Assembly (NCBI GenBank): GCA_029817715.1
Contig: JARUPY010000465.1
Location: forward strand, 3,647,501 to 3,711,500
Source: Melastoma dodecandrum
Taxonomy: Eukaryota; Streptophyta; Magnoliopsida; Myrtales; Melastomataceae
Reading direction: 5' to 3'
Length of the DNA stretch: 64,000 nucleotides
Part shown: positions 40,901-53,276 of the stretch, piece by piece
How positions within the stretch are numbered: the stretch's first letter is position 1
How the letters are laid out: each line of letters starts with the position of its first letter
Translations under genes and position numbers: made by a program
The notes under the pieces: generated by a model
The model's input: only the letters and a program-made list of their open reading frames with translations
What the model was told of the DNA's origin: nothing
Databases searched by the model: none

Positions 40901-40948
40901 TACAACGTGGCGCCCTACTCGTCCATCCTCCTCTTGGCCAAAGCATAA
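34959..40948 (+). pseudogene. Plastid isoamylase-type starch debranching enzyme (ISA3-like), disrupted
   Basis: ISA3 hydrolyses alpha-1,6 branches of glucan during starch breakdown in plastids. Exons recovered: 34,959-35,027, 35,138-35,289, 35,625-35,718, 36,019-36,255, 36,408-36,512, 36,700-36,804, 37,071-37,205, 37,312-37,398, 37,866-37,923, 38,081-38,144, 38,418-38,517, 38,660-38,760, 38,937-38,988, 39,161-39,223, 39,528-39,617, 39,684-39,756, 39,883-39,962, 40,121-40,209, 40,314-40,412, 40,505-40,566, 40,653-40,759 and 40,835-40,948. GH13 sites are intact: DVVYNHT, the nucleophile Asp in DGFRFDLAS, the acid Glu in IAEPWD, and FVIAHDGF. Lesions: the acceptor before 37,866 is TG not AG; the exon at 40,121 is 16 nt short right after MGDEY; and the exon at 40,653 changes frame with TGA at 40,662. 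The transit-peptide exon was not found. ISA3 rather than ISA1 because of the [17 protein letters not shown] and [12 protein letters not shown] blocks. Confidence 0.88.
37951..37972. repeat. ATAG tetranucleotide microsatellite
   Basis: About five ATAG units in an intron of the isoamylase relic. Confidence 0.85.
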
Positions 40949-43900
40949 TGACATGTGAAAGATGCGGACGAACGGCTCTAACCCTTGGGGCGGAATCATT
41001 AATTAATGGGGTCATTCAATTTGTCCTGTCCAACGTCTCGTAAACCAACGACGAAATGCCGCCCCAATCATGTAAGGGTCCGATCAATTAATTAATTAGA
41101 TGAAGAATGGTAGTAATTAAAAATGAATCACTTGATTCATGCATGATGTTAGGGTATCCAAGGTGACATAAAATGAAAACGAAGTTGCCAAAGTAACGTT
41201 TGTTTAAATAAAATATGAAATACGGTTTGAATTTATGAAATTCGGGAACTTCAACTTTACGTGAATGAAGCATCACACGTAAGAATGCTTATGACCTCTA
41301 GTAGAGTGATTTGAGTTACCGATTCTTCCGGATATAAATGAGCGACGGAAATCTCTTGCAGCTTTCACCAATGTTGTCGGAATTAGAACTTGAAGGCCGG
41401 TCAAAGTGAGGACTGTAGTATTCATTCCTCAGTTACGTAGAACCCAAAAATCGCGACACGTGAGCACTATTTTCGTAAATTCGAACCGTATCTCGTAATT
41501 TTAAAAACAAACGGTAAACTAGACACATTTCTTGTGAACCCTTCCTTCTCGGCTGTGTGCCCCCACTACCACCCATTTCCACAAAAGATTTTGTAACTAC
41601 TAGTCCTTTTTTTAAGAAGAAATTTAAATATAAACTCGTCTCCCATCCCAACGTGCTTCTCGTAACTTTGGGCTAAATTTGTAGAATAAATTGTTTAATG
41701 ATTAAAAGATGTTGATGGTGGGAGAAATGACAATTGGCATATGGTCTCCCTAATAATGACAATTTCCGGAAGTTGGAATGTTCTCTTCCCCTGGCGAGGT
41801 TCTTTCTTCTTCTTCACAAATGGTACAGAATTTCATATGATTACAGACCAAATTAGGACAAGAGAAGGAAAACCATGTTTGATTCATTCAAATCCATTAC
41901 GATGTATAATTAAACCTTACATAATAATTTAATTTAATTTAATGTTTTAGGTCAAAGATAATATTTTCACATAAAAACCCAAAAAATACGGTGAGAGTTA
42001 AAAAAAAACTCACGTAGCTTTAAACAAAAGGACTCGGAGCTAAAAATATCGGCTAGATTCAATTTGAAGTGACGTTTTAAATTATATAATATATAAATTT
42101 ATATGATTACGACGAAAAAGAAAAACCCGTACTTGGGTGCAAAAAAGGTCCCCTCACTGCTCGGCTAAAAGCTAACAACGCTCGATTAAATTTGAATGAC
42201 AAGATCTGGTGGGCATCTGTCTCGAGGGGCTTAATTTTCTAGGGAATCCCCATTTTGGGAGTTGACTATTTTGTTTAAAGAAGAAACTCTGGAGCCAGCC
42301 GTTTACAAAAAAAAATTCATGCCTAACGTCTCAAAAATCCCCGGGGCTTAATCTAATTGGTCAACCTACTCATGTCCGTTAACCATTTGGGTTATTTAAT
42401 TATTTTAATTTTTTCATATTTTAAATAATTTATTTTCGAAATTTTTAGCATTTTTAGCCATGTCATTGCCAAAGTTTGCCATCCCGAAGGGAAAAATTAA
42501 AGAAAAAAGAATGAAATTTAGGTAAGGAGGGCAAATCAACATTCCGCTGTAATTAACAATAATAATAATAATTAATAGATCCGACGATGTAGTTGATAAA
42601 GAAGCAACACTCAAGACGTAAAAAAGCAAAACCCCCACGCTTGCAAGAAGAAAAAGCGACTACGCGTTTTCTTGGGTGGTTTCTGATGATGTTTTTGTTG
42701 ATTTGTATTTGATGAGCAGAGGAGGACAGGTGGAGAGGATGGATCACATGGGGACAATCCAGATACAGCTAATATTCATGAGTCCTCCCCCAAATTAAAG
42801 AGAGAATTAATTATGACTAATTGTTTTTATTTAAGAGATGAGTTGTCAGTCAATTATTGGGATCCCTGCCTCCCCCCCACACCCACCCAAAATATATAAA
42901 AATAATAATGACTTGTATGCATCTTCTTCCCAAATCCCTTTATCATCATCATCATCACCATATGTTGTTGTCGGCTTCTCTTTTTAACCCATTAATTAGT
43001 TGTAATTTAATCTCACAGGCCTTTCCATGTTACATTGAATGTGAGCTGTTGATACTCGAAATTCTTTGTTGATGAAATAATTGCGATCTCTTTTTTTTTT
43101 TTTCTTTTTTTGTGACTCCCATGATCGACCCACTATGTGAAAAGAGGATTGGTTGCGTGGGGTATGAGCTGTGTTTTGTTGCCATTTTTGGGTACCCGAG
43201 CTCAATTTGTCTGACCAATCAATCGCCCCGCGTTGATGTAACGAGGAGGCTGGCGGAGTGTGCGTGCGTTCGTTGGAATTTTAATGATGTCCTAATGATC
43301 TTTGGGAGGTAAACCCCCCCCCCCCCCTTTCCCCATCCCCACCAAGGACGACCCATATCATCATCATCATCAATCACCAAGGCCAGCTTCCCCGTTACGA
43401 TTCTCTTAATTCTACGAAGTGGGTTTGAATTTGAACTTGAATCGGTCAAACATAAAAAAAGAAACTGAAATTACGAAAGCCACATGAATTTTGTTGATGT
43501 TAAAGTAGTAAAGTAGGAGAGCATCTTCAATGAAATTCCTCCCCCCCACCCACACAAGTAATTGGATGACCCCCAGCCAGCCCAAAAAAAAAAAGGAAGG
43601 TAGAAAAAAACATTCTATCTTTCTCGTTGTGCTTTTGCTGTATTATTCAATCCCAAATTCTTATTCCAATTCAATTTCCACCCACTCCACTCCTATCCAC
43701 AACAACAACTAGAGAAATTTCTTACCATTATTTAAAAAAATAAAAATAAAAATAAAATACCCATCCTATTCCAACCTGTCATGTCTTTTTAGCTTTCAGA
43801 CGGGAACAAACAACAATTTATTCCCAATAATTTTGACCCCAAACTTTTTATTAAGGATTTAATTGCCTTTAAATTTTCTTGGTGTTGGCATTTTATTAAT

Positions 43901-44040
43901 ACCCCGGTTCAATAAAGGAAGAAGAAGAAGAAGAAAAAAAAATGCAAAAGAGAAAGTGCAGGACCCACATCCCCACTCCCCTTCCTTCCTTCCCCGGTAG
44001 AAACCTCCAAAACCCTCCTCCTGCCCCCAGCCAGCCAGCC
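40949..44040. other. Intergenic, AT-rich
   Basis: No coding exon recognised. Contains a C14 run (43,314-43,327), short ATC repeats (about 43,350-43,372), and CT-rich DNA leading into the AGP promoter. Confidence 0.4.
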
Positions 44041-44049
44041 TATATATAA
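44041..44049 (+). promoter_or_regulatory. TATA box of the arabinogalactan protein gene
   Basis: TATATATAA about 84 nt before the start codon, followed by a CT-rich leader; good spacing for a plant core promoter. Confidence 0.75.
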
Positions 44050-44132
44050 CGCCTTGGCCCCTGCCCTGCCCTACCCTGCCCCCTCCTCACTCCCATCTCT
44101 CTTCCTCCAATTTCATAACAAAAAAAATAAAA

Positions 44133-44561
44133 ATGGCTTCCTCCTCCTCCTCCTCCTCCACAACACTCCTCGCTCTCGCCTTCGCCGCTCTCTTCGCCCT
44201 TTCCTTCGCCCAGTCCCCAGCACCTTCCCCTACCCTTACCCCCACCCCTACCAAGTCCCCTTCCCCTTCCCCTTCACCCTCCGTCTCTCCCACTCCATCC
44301 ACTTCCCCTTCCCCTTCCCCGTCCCCTTCCCCCACCGCCACCCCACCTGCTCCCACCCCCTCCCCCAAGGCCTCTCCTCCTTCTCACGTCCCCACCCCCT
44401 CCCCCTCCGCCCCCTCTCCTCCCGCTCCTCCCCCCGCCTCCGCCTCCTCCCCGTCCCCCTCCGCCACCCCTCCCCCTAAGAACGGCGCCGTCGGCCTGGG
44501 GAGATTCGCCGTGGCTGGTTCATTCGTCGCGGCCGCATTCGCCGGCGCCTTGTTGATGTAG
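44133..44561 (+). CDS. Classical arabinogalactan protein (AGP), GPI-anchored
   Basis: Secreted cell-surface proteoglycan backbone of 142 residues in one exon. Residues 1-26 are a signal peptide ([15 protein letters not shown], cleavage likely before QSPAPSP). Residues ~27-115 are almost only Pro, Ser, Thr and Ala, with SPSPSPSP and TPTPTKSP runs. Prolines there are expected to be hydroxylated and carry arabinogalactan chains. The C-terminus is a small-residue site followed by a hydrophobic tail ([18 protein letters not shown]), the signal for GPI anchoring. The coding strand is extremely pyrimidine-rich, which produces long overlapping open frames in the other frames. Convergent with the phytocyanin gene, another likely GPI-anchored surface protein. 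Confidence 0.95.
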   Translation: MASSSSSSSTTLLALAFAALFALSFAQSPAPSPTLTPTPTKSPSPSPSPSVSPTPSTSPSPSPSPSPTATPPAPTPSPKASPPSHVPTPSPSAPSPPAPPPASASSPSPSATPPPKNGAVGLGRFAVAGSFVAAAFAGALLM

Positions 44562-45418
44562 ATCGGGATCCCCCCCCCCCGAGACGGCGACACTGGGAGG
44601 AGTTGTTATCTTAGATTCTGATGTAGCGACCGCATATTTTGATTGGCCCCTTTTGCCCGGGGATTCCATTATTTTCCACCACCATCTGTTCATGTCACCC
44701 TGATCCATCCTCCTCATTCCTTTTTCTTATTATTTATTATGGGGGTCGTGTTGGTTTTACCTGAGGAGGCCGAGATTTGATTTGGATTGTGGACCAACAA
44801 CGATTTATATTATATTTGATTCATGATATTTTTCCTCAATTCAAAAGCTTTTTTCTTGTTTTTTTTGGGGGGAGGGTTGGGTTCATGCTTAAAACCTGTG
44901 ATTTAATTTAATACGCGTGGTTAAGTTGGTGTAATATTATGGAAAAAAGAAGAAGAAGAAGTGGAGTACAGCTAGCTATTAAGCTTTATATGGTAAAACG
45001 AGATAAAAAATCAACACGTAATAGAGATGTGTCACGTGACGGATCACGTGCCCCCTGTCCAAAAACCCAATGATTGCGCGGCGTGGTCGGTCCATTTATC
45101 ATTAGCTTAGTAGTCCGAGATAACCCCAACGAGAAGCTTCCACGGCTTTTTCTGTCTCTAGGCCGAAGCTGCCCTAAGCCCATTATCCAAACCCAGTCCA
45201 CCCCGAAATCAACTTTGCCCGCTAAATGCCTCACCAGAGTCCACAAGTACGTCACATGTTCACATCCATACAAATACAAGAAATGATTTTAGGGGGTGGG
45301 GGTGATTACAAGGATTCAGTATGCACTGCCTCTACACTGGCCAGTCGTCCCCAGAATGCATAATATATATATATCTCTTTTCTTCAACGCGGCCACCACC
45401 GCCACCATGTCACCCTAA
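44562..45418. other. Convergent intergenic region between AGP and phytocyanin genes
   Basis: Likely 3' UTRs at both ends, with a CACGTGAC-type motif pair near 45,030-45,050. No gene seen. Confidence 0.4.
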
Positions 45419-46093
45419 TCACCACCGGAACAGCACCCCCGCCGCGATGACCACCATCCCCACTGCTATGGCCGAGCACCCCGTCCTTCCCGCCGAGTCT
45501 GACTCCGGCTTGTATGAAGATGTGGTCGTGGTTGTGGGCGTCGAAGTTGTTGGGGTTGTGGTGGTTGAGCCTGAGGTTGGCGAGGCGGTGGTGGACGGTG
45601 TAGTGCTGTCTGAAGAGGAAGAGGATGCTTTCACTGTGACCGCAAGCTTCATACCGCTTCCACAATGGCCCATTGCCCCGCAGATGAAGTAGTGATTCCC
45701 TTCTGTCTTCAGGGGGATGGTTGTGGATCCGCTGCTGTCTGTGGTGATCGAGTTGCCGACCGTGCAGCTGCTGTAGTCACTCTTGGAAACCTCATCCACC
45801 GTGTGTCCTCCTCCATAGTTAAACACTGTTTTCATGAATTCAACGTGAAGGCCATTACTAGGGGATTCCTGGAGCCACCCAAGAGAGATCTTGCAGAACA
45901 AACTAAAAAGGTACTCACCGAGGCTGTCGCTGACCTTGAACGTCTTGCCACTCGTCCAAGTAGTGTAATCGACTCCCATTGCCCAACCGCTCGTGTCTCC
46001 CACCGTGTAGACAGTGGCTGAAGTCGGCACAGCCAGTTGCAGAATCAAGGCTGCACAAGCGATGACAACTACATGGCCAACCACCCCTGCCAT
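45419..46093 (-). CDS. Phytocyanin (uclacyanin-like blue copper protein), GPI-anchored
   Basis: Extracellular type I copper protein. Two exons: 46,093-45,919 and 45,825-45,419, giving about 193 residues. Residues 1-26 are a signal peptide ([20 protein letters not shown]). The plastocyanin-like domain runs from [13 protein letters not shown] to about residue 125. Copper ligands are visible: His in GGGHTV, Cys in [10 protein letters not shown], the following His, and Met in GSGMKLAV. The axial Met fits uclacyanins rather than stellacyanins. A disulphide partner Cys lies in YSSCTVG. Then comes a Ser/Thr/Pro region (AGP-like glycosylation) and a hydrophobic GPI tail ([15 protein letters not shown]). 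The 93-nt intron is in frame with no stop, so retention would insert 31 residues just before the first copper ligand. Confidence 0.92.
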   Translation of the reverse strand: MAGVVGHVVVIACAALILQLAVPTSATVYTVGDTSGWAMGVDYTTWTSGKTFKVSDSLGEYLFSLFCKISLGWLQESPSNGLHVEFMKTVFNYGGGHTVDEVSKSDYSSCTVGNSITTDSSGSTTIPLKTEGNHYFICGAMGHCGSGMKLAVTVKASSSSSDSTTPSTTASPTSGSTTTTPTTSTPTTTTTSSYKPESDSAGRTGCSAIAVGMVVIAAGVLFRW

Positions 46094-46163
46094 TCCGCCA
46101 CGTCTTTCCCGCTAGCTAGTTTCTGTTTTGGTAGTCGATGAATCCGAATGTGCTGGACCTGAG

Positions 46164-46173
46164 ACTATATAAT
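46164..46173 (-). promoter_or_regulatory. TATA box of the phytocyanin gene
   Basis: ATTATATAGT on the minus strand, about 75 nt upstream of the start codon at 46,093. Confidence 0.65.
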
Positions 46174-49100
46174 GGCGGAAAGGCTGGAGGGGGAGGGGAG
46201 TCGGTAAGAGTTTGGTCCACTTAGCACTGATTATAGATGCAAGGACTTTCCACCTAATGCTTTCCCTTTTGCCAAGAATTACCATCGTTTTGATGATGAT
46301 GTTCGCATGTTATTAGACCCCACCCAACAAAAGAGTATATTTTATCTATCTCATCAACATGAATCGACGCACTGAAGTAACATTCCTCTGCATCATCTCT
46401 ATCGGTCCCGACTGCGCCTTTCTCTACTATGCATTGAGAAATGCTACCTAGACCGACACGAGTCCAAATCAGTACGGCCGATTGGTACATGGACTTTTTG
46501 GATGCATGATTCCTTCATTTCCAAGCATAAGAGAATTTACATTATTACCAAGAGGATTACTTAAACCAGCGGCATCATATCAACCCCCAATTCCACCTAA
46601 AATGAGATGGGGAAAAATTTCTCGGCCACAATATCATGTTTTAGCTACTCATAATGAACCAAACTTTAAGGGATAGTGGGTGTACCACCTGTGCCTAACT
46701 TTAGAGAAAGCAGTCAGCGGTCCGACCGGCCGAGGACTTTTTACGGCCGGTTTTCCGACCACTTTTTTTGGCGACTTCCTCGGCATATGGGATTCCTCCG
46801 GTAGCAGATATGGGTCATTTTGTACGAGATGGGGCTTTCTGATCGTTTGTTGCGACCATTAGGACTTCTCATTTTGAGGTGAAACATGTTCCTATGAGCT
46901 CGCCATCGGTTGCTTTTGGATGTGATTTAGCAGGACGGTTCGTCTTTATTGGAGTAGGAGTAGCCTTTTGGATGTTTGTAATATGACCCAGTATGTTCCT
47001 GATAAGGTTCGATAATACTGATGGTATTGATGTTATATTGGAGCGAAGTGACTTGCATATATAGTGGGAATTGGTAGAAACGTAAGAGAGAACGGAGAAG
47101 CGCAGCTACGATCACCGGTCGATTTGGACTTACGAATGATCATTACTTATTTTGAGTGACGAGCATTTTATATTTTTGTGGTAGCCGTCTTGGCCATTGG
47201 ATTTGCACTCTTTCTAATCCTGGAATAGTTTTCCCCTTCTAAGTTCTATGTGGGTTTGATTTGTGGCATTTCTAGGTATGATACAGTTCCCCTTTTTCTA
47301 ATCGGATTCCATTAAAATTGTTCCCGAACAATATCTTACATGCCCTACTGTCGTGGACACGAGTTCATTGTCTCTTCATGCCAAGCATTTCATCTCGAGT
47401 TCCATCTATTCATTTTGAGCATATATCCATTCTACAAGTTTTTTGTCTCGAGTTTATGTAATAGTTATTATCCATCCGTCTCGAGCGCCTATCCCAAAAA
47501 TCCTTTAATAGATACTGATCTCGAGTACTTACCACTTTACTTTCTAGTCCCGAAGAACATGATTTCCACATCATAAGTTTCTGGAACTTAAATTGGTTAT
47601 AAATCTCGAATTATTTGGGGCTTTATGGACGTTTGGTTTTCTGCTATGACCTTTGTTAAATAAATGGGCTATTTGAATACGCTTACCTCTATTATTTTTG
47701 TGTCACTGGATAGAACGCAGCCATTGGTTTATTTTGGTATAGTTTACGTATACGGGGTACACATAAAATTGATTAGTTTTTGAACTATAGGCCTGTGATT
47801 CTTTACACACTTATTGGTTATGCATTATTACTTTTTGAAATTTCATAGGGAAAACTTTTTTGGATTGGTAATAGGGGAGTTGGTGAGAAGAGTTCTTCGG
47901 ATAATTGGCGTGGCTGTCATCAATTCGGGGTCCATCTAGTTTCTTTCTTGCCAACTACTGAACGACTCGCGTTTGGATTTTATAGGAGTTGTTCCCCAAA
48001 ACCAGATTTTAGGTAACCGAGCTTTCAGACTCGAGACTTTCTTCCGCAAGAATACCGAAACGTTTTCTAGGCCCATCACCAGTTAGTTGTCCCCTTTGAT
48101 GTTTGCAGTATATTTATCCAGTCCTTACTTTGACTGAGTCGTTTTGCAGGGACGTGTTTAAGAACTCATGAAACTACAGCTAGATTGGAACACGACCCAT
48201 GTCCGGAAAGTAGGAAGATTCGTTCCGTCTCATTGCTTCTGCCCTTTTTCTGGTAGTAATCATGCAGATGGTATGAGTGTACAGACAGGGGATGACGAGA
48301 TATCATCATCCCATGATTCAACACAAGCATGTCTCCCACGTTTGACCATCTGAAATGCCTCTACCAAACATGCTGCACGACATGCTGCCCTCTCTCAAGT
48401 TCCCTGTCTCTACTTTTCCCAATGATATTACGCAACATGTCTCGAACTCCAAGATAAGATCTTTCCATAAACATTCTCCATCCTATCTTCATTTACAACG
48501 CATATTTCCAAAAAATGCTAGGCAGAACATTCAACAAAAAATTACAAAAAAAAAAAAATGACGCTCGTGCCAAGTCCTTACTGGCAACTGCCTGATCCAT
48601 TTAATGACCCCATTACAACATCGGAAATTGGGTCTGGATGAGCAAGCCCAGTTGGATTGCGGTCCGAACTACTCAAACCACCCAAATTCAAAGGCCGACC
48701 CAATTAATTTAATTACAAGCCCATGTTTCCCTGGAAATCGTTCGACCCATCAAGAGATAAATCACGGTGGTGTCGGGGACATACATGCGTACACAATTGA
48801 TATTTGTTACTGAGATTTATATATATATATATATATATATATACTGGGGAGTCAGGTTGTGTTGTAACAGTCCTCGTCGGGGGAGGAAGAAGGGAGTGGG
48901 GGTCAGGGTCAAAAATCATGATGCCAGAATGATGAATGTCGTCTATTCCATGAAACAATAATAATAATAATAATAATACAAAAAGGTGAAGTCACACCCC
49001 AACAGAGTTGATTAAAACGTACGTACGTACGTAAAATACCAGAGGATAGGAAAAAAAAAATAAAATAAAGAGATTATTTTGATATCTGTTCAGACAGGGT

Positions 49101-49684
49101 GCGTTTTTCTTGCCTTACGACAAGCAGAAGGAGACACACACACTTGCAGAAGCAGCAAAGAAGTAGAAAAAAAAAATAAAAAAAAAAAACATCACATGAC
49201 TTGTATGTATGACTTGTTTTGTCCTATTTTTGGATTTGAGATCTCTTTTTATTATTTATTTACTATTCATTTATTTATTGTTGGGTGGTGAAGTCGTTTG
49301 GCCTGGCCGTTCCTGCTACAAAAATAATGACACAATAACTCGGTGCTCGATTTCCTCACTTGTAAGGTGGCAAATAACTTTCAACCGGAAAGGAGATTGA
49401 AAAAAAATACTCACTCGATGGATGATGTTTTCTTAGATGAAATTATTAAATAAGAAAGGCCTTACTTTTACACGAAGCAAACCCCACAACCCCCACCCCC
49501 ACCCCCCGATCGATCGAAAGCAGCCAAAATTAAGAGAGGGTTAACTAAAAAAATTCCACATAATTTTTTTTTAAATATAAAGGGCATCTTCACACAATCC
49601 ATGATAAGCAACACTAACCCTCCCAAATTTTTAACATAATTCTCATTATTTGTTCTTAAAGTTAAAAAAAAAAACAGGAAAAGA
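46174..49684. other. Intergenic region with microsatellites; no supported gene
   Basis: About 46,480-48,360 has short unrelated open frames without recognisable domains. A TA repeat lies at 48,819-48,842, ATA repeats at about 48,958-48,977, and four ACGT units at about 49,018-49,033. Everything else is unique or too diverged to place. Confidence 0.4.
48819..48842. repeat. TA dinucleotide microsatellite
   Basis: About 12 uninterrupted TA units. Confidence 0.9.
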
Positions 49685-51356
49685 TTAGCTGAAAAGTCCG
49701 GCTTCTTGGTCGATCTTGCGTAGCAATTCGTGAACGGCGGCAGCGATCTCGTCCACCGAGTTCAAATGACAACCTTCTTCCACCTGCTCCCCCCATAGTT
49801 AAAAGTGTATTAGGGGCCATGTCCCGAAAGGACGTTACTTAGAGAGATTACTACTAGATTGATGTTACTGTCTCTCAACTTAAAAAGATGAGTAATGACC
49901 TTAACGCTGGCCGAATAGAGGACCGAGTCTTCATGGGAGGTGACGTTGAGGTGAAGTATGCTCAGCCTCATGGTTTGCAACCCCGCCACCAGCTTCAGCA
50001 GCTGCCTCGCCCTCTTCCTCACGAGGACCTTGATATTCGCGTGGCTCTCCACCATCGTCACCTCTATGTCGGCCACAGCGAGGCGGCGCCCGTCCGCTCC
50101 TACGGGGTTGTCCGCGGACCGGGTGGAGTACTGCGGGAACGCGAAGAAGTCCGCGAAGGGCGGGGTGGTCGACGAGGCCCCGCCTCCGCCGTTGTTGTTG
50201 TTGTTGTTGTTGTCTTCCTCGTCGGGGGTCCTCTTGTGAGACTCCATGGACTGGAGGAGATGCTCGAGCTCCTTCACGAAGTTGATCGCCCCGCCAATGA
50301 TCGATGCTTGGTCACCCTGATTGAATACGATTTCACATTTATATTAATCTCCACCCCCCCCGTGGTCGTGAAAATCGAACCCGATTTATTCATTTCTTTT
50401 ACTTTTTCCCTATCATTTTTTGAAAAAATAAAGGTGGGAAAAAGGGTAGGTACGAACGCAAATCTCAATGGGATGCGATTGGGGGGGAGGAAAAGGAAGG
50501 AAGTCACAAAAAAATTAAAAAGAAAAAAGAAATTAATACGAAAGCTTTTCTTACCATTTCCAGTATTTGATGAAAAAGTAGGGGAGGGAGGTCTGGGATC
50601 CAAAAAGAGACGACTATTTCTAGAAGAGATTTGACAAAACATTGACGACACAGTGGTCAATTACATAACCCCGCCCCTCTCCCAATCAGCCCTTTTTCTT
50701 TTTACCTCCCCCCCGAACGAAAAACCAACTATTGAATGAACAATGATCACCAAAAAAATCATCTTGAAAAAGGAGAAGTCAAATCACGGTGAAGATTAAA
50801 CTTTAAAAATGAAAGGAAGGAAAGTAAGACCTCGAGATGATGATGATGATGAAACTTTACACTGTTTTATGTAGTCCGAGAGATAACCAAAAAAAATATA
50901 TACTAAGAGAGGCCGGCATGGGTGTGAAATGACGAGACTGACCCTCTGGCTGTAAGAAGGGGGCATGAGGGATCGGAGGACGCCCAGGTACTCGTTCATC
51001 TGCTTCCTTCTGTTCCTCTCCACAGCAATGTGGGTCATCCTCTGGTTCTCCATCTCCTCCTTGTTCTTACCGCTCCTGCTCCTCCTCCTCTTCCTCCTAC
51101 CCCCTCCTCCCCCGCCCGTCGCTGCCCCCAGGTTATGTGGGTCGACGACGACGGCGGCACCTGGGACGCCCGTGCATGTCTCAGGGGAGGAGGAGTTAGG
51201 GTTAGGGTCGACGACGTCGTCCAGGAGGCCGAGCATGGAGGAGGAAGACGACCTCTCGTCTATTGGGAGGCCACAGAGGGGGTGACACAGCAGGTACTGA
51301 TCCCCTAAAGAGTAGGCGAAGGGGTCCTGCGCGAACACCACCGCTTCTAAGGCCAT
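49685..51356 (-). CDS. bHLH transcription factor, subgroup Ia (bHLH94/96-like)
   Basis: Nuclear DNA-binding factor of the group that also contains SPCH, MUTE and FAMA. Three in-phase exons: 51,356-50,943, 50,316-49,900 and 49,783-49,685, giving 309 residues. The start [13 protein letters not shown] is the usual bHLH94/96 N-terminus. A basic stretch ([15 protein letters not shown]) leads into the b[23 protein letters not shown] with the H-E-R residues for E-box binding, loop [18 protein letters not shown], and helix 2 [13 protein letters not shown]; an intron splits the loop. An Asn run (NNNNNNN) and a C-terminal ACT-like region ([20 protein letters not shown]) follow. The bHLH family call is certain. 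A role in stomatal or vascular cell fate would be inference. Confidence 0.95.
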
Positions 51357-51663
51357 ATGAAAGAGGACAAAGGGTCTCCGGGGGCAGAGAACAAAGCTCT
51401 GGAGTTTTGATGGAGGAGGAGGGGAGGAAAGGAAAGGGGAGATGATGGGAAGGGAGGTGTGGGTGAGGAGTTTGGAAGAAGCGGAGGGGAGGCCACGTAT
51501 AAATGGAGAAGAGAGTAGGGAAGAAGAAGAAGAAGACGAAGAAGAAGGGGAAGGGGGTGGGGTTATTGTCCGCACGTGGTGAGATGGACAATAGACATGG
51601 GGTTGGTTCGACCGGTCCTTTCTTTCTGGGGTTTTGTAAATAGTTTGATAGTTGGAAGGTAAG

Positions 51664-51689
51664 CGAGAGAGAGAGAGAGAGAGAGAGAG
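51664..51689. repeat. GA microsatellite upstream of the bHLH gene
   Basis: About 13 GA units (CT on the gene strand), about 310 nt upstream of the bHLH start. GA/CT tracts are frequent in plant 5' leaders. Confidence 0.85.
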
Positions 51690-53251
51690 CAGGGGGGGAG
51701 CTTTTCCCTGTTGTATGTCTGTTTGGGGTATATGATTAAGAGAGGGAGAGGGGAGAGGTGAAGAATGAGATCCCACTTGGAGAATTGTGAATTTCTTTGG
51801 GGTTGCCTGCACTTTCACTTCTGGACAAATTTAGCTTTGTTTGTTTTGGCTGAAAAATTTTTGGAACTGCATTGGGGGGGGGGGGAGGCGGGGGGGTTGA
51901 GGGGTTTTAAGTATATATTTATAAGTACGATATCTGGAAATAAGACCACGTTAGGAAGCAAAGTTTACCTGTGAATTGTGATGTAATGAATTGGCCGCTC
52001 GGGTTTTGGAGGGTGAGAGGGGTACATAATATTTTTTTTTTTCTTTTGTTGAAGAGGAGTTGGTGAAAAGAGGGGCCCAGATACCCGGGGGGGGGGGAGG
52101 AGGGGATTATTCTCCTTGTTTCTAACTTTGTTCGTTCTATTGACTAGCATTCACTAGCCTAGTGAGCTAACAACATACGAGAAAGGATGCATTCATAGTT
52201 AAACAAATGCCACATATGGTCAAGATGCGAATAGGAGGGGGCCGTGGAGAAATGGATGGCCACCGGACCGACTGCGGCCGAGGCCGGTCAGTTTGTTGTG
52301 TGTCAGCGGCGGAAGGTTGGTAGGGGGCAATCGACATGACAGCCCCCGATCTCGTTGGTGGTTGATCGATCCAAAGGGCGACACTATTACATTGAGTTCA
52401 TCGGCCGTTGGGGAGGTGGCGTTTCATTTTGGATTTGGATCAAGAGGCTCAGATCACAGATTTACTAAAACCCTTAAACATAAAACCGAGAGATACATTT
52501 CTTTGATTAGAATTAATAAGACAAGTTGAAGTTAATGACAAGGCAAGTTGTGTAGTGTATATATATAAGAAATAAAAGAAAGAATAATAATAACACTGAG
52601 TGAGGATTCGCTAGAATACAAGGGACAAGAGGGCAAAGATCAAATCGAAATGTGTGGCCTTGGGACGACGTTGACAATATTCCAAAAATAAAAAACACGA
52701 TTAAATTAGCTCTCCCAAATAAGAGAACCCCCACGGAACAAGTTAACCGGATGCTTAGTGGGGAATCGCCAACTATCCGAGATCCGTTCAACCGAGAGAG
52801 AGAGAGAGAGATGAGTTCAGTTCAGTTCAGTCATCGATTGTCATAAACTAACAATACTTAGGGTGATACAATCAATGAGAATGCCAGGTTGTGATTCGGA
52901 TTTTTCTTCCTAGCAAACAAAAAATTTCTTTTCTTTTAGTATAACGATGACGGGGGAATAAACAGACATTCACACACACAAAGAATCACAACGTGGCGGT
53001 ATATGATGACAAGAGAGCATTGTAATAAGGACCGACCCAAAATTCAAATAATTTAATAGAAAACAAAGGAGAGAACAAACACCATTGTTGTTACAACCAA
53101 TTTATTCTTCTCCCCACCAGCACCCCCTACGACTACGAGAATGTCTTCTCGTTCATTCAATGTTTTACTTAATTTCTGTGAAACTTGTTTTTTTCTTTCT
53201 TGGGGTGGCATCGGGAATATGAGTCAGTAGTAGTAGCAGCATAGTTTAGTA

Positions 53252-53276
53252 AGTAGTAGTAGTAGTAGTAGTAGTA
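53252..53276. repeat. AGT trinucleotide microsatellite
   Basis: About eight AGT units in intergenic DNA. Confidence 0.85.

Noticed and set aside
18700..40948. Explaining all stops and frameshifts as sequencing or assembly errors
   Set aside because: The eight or more intact multi-exon genes around show no such errors, and the lesions include a 16-nt deletion and splice-site changes away from homopolymers. Not excluded for any single site.
44054..44479. 141-codon plus frame and 93-codon minus frame over the AGP gene
   Set aside because: They are produced by the pyrimidine-rich AGP repeats. Only the 44,133 frame has a signal peptide and a GPI tail.
46482..48360. Possible old retrotransposon between the phytocyanin and bHLH genes
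   Set aside because: Short scattered frames only; no gag-pol motifs, primer-binding site or terminal repeats found.
49888..50634. 248-codon plus-strand frame opposite the bHLH gene
   Set aside because: It is antisense to conserved bHLH exon 2 and continues into an intron; no similarity to known proteins.
51357..51818. Upstream extension of the bHLH frame to a 340-residue protein
   Set aside because: The extension is low-complexity Ser/Pro and lies in the leader with the GA repeat; the MALEAVVF start is the conserved family N-terminus.
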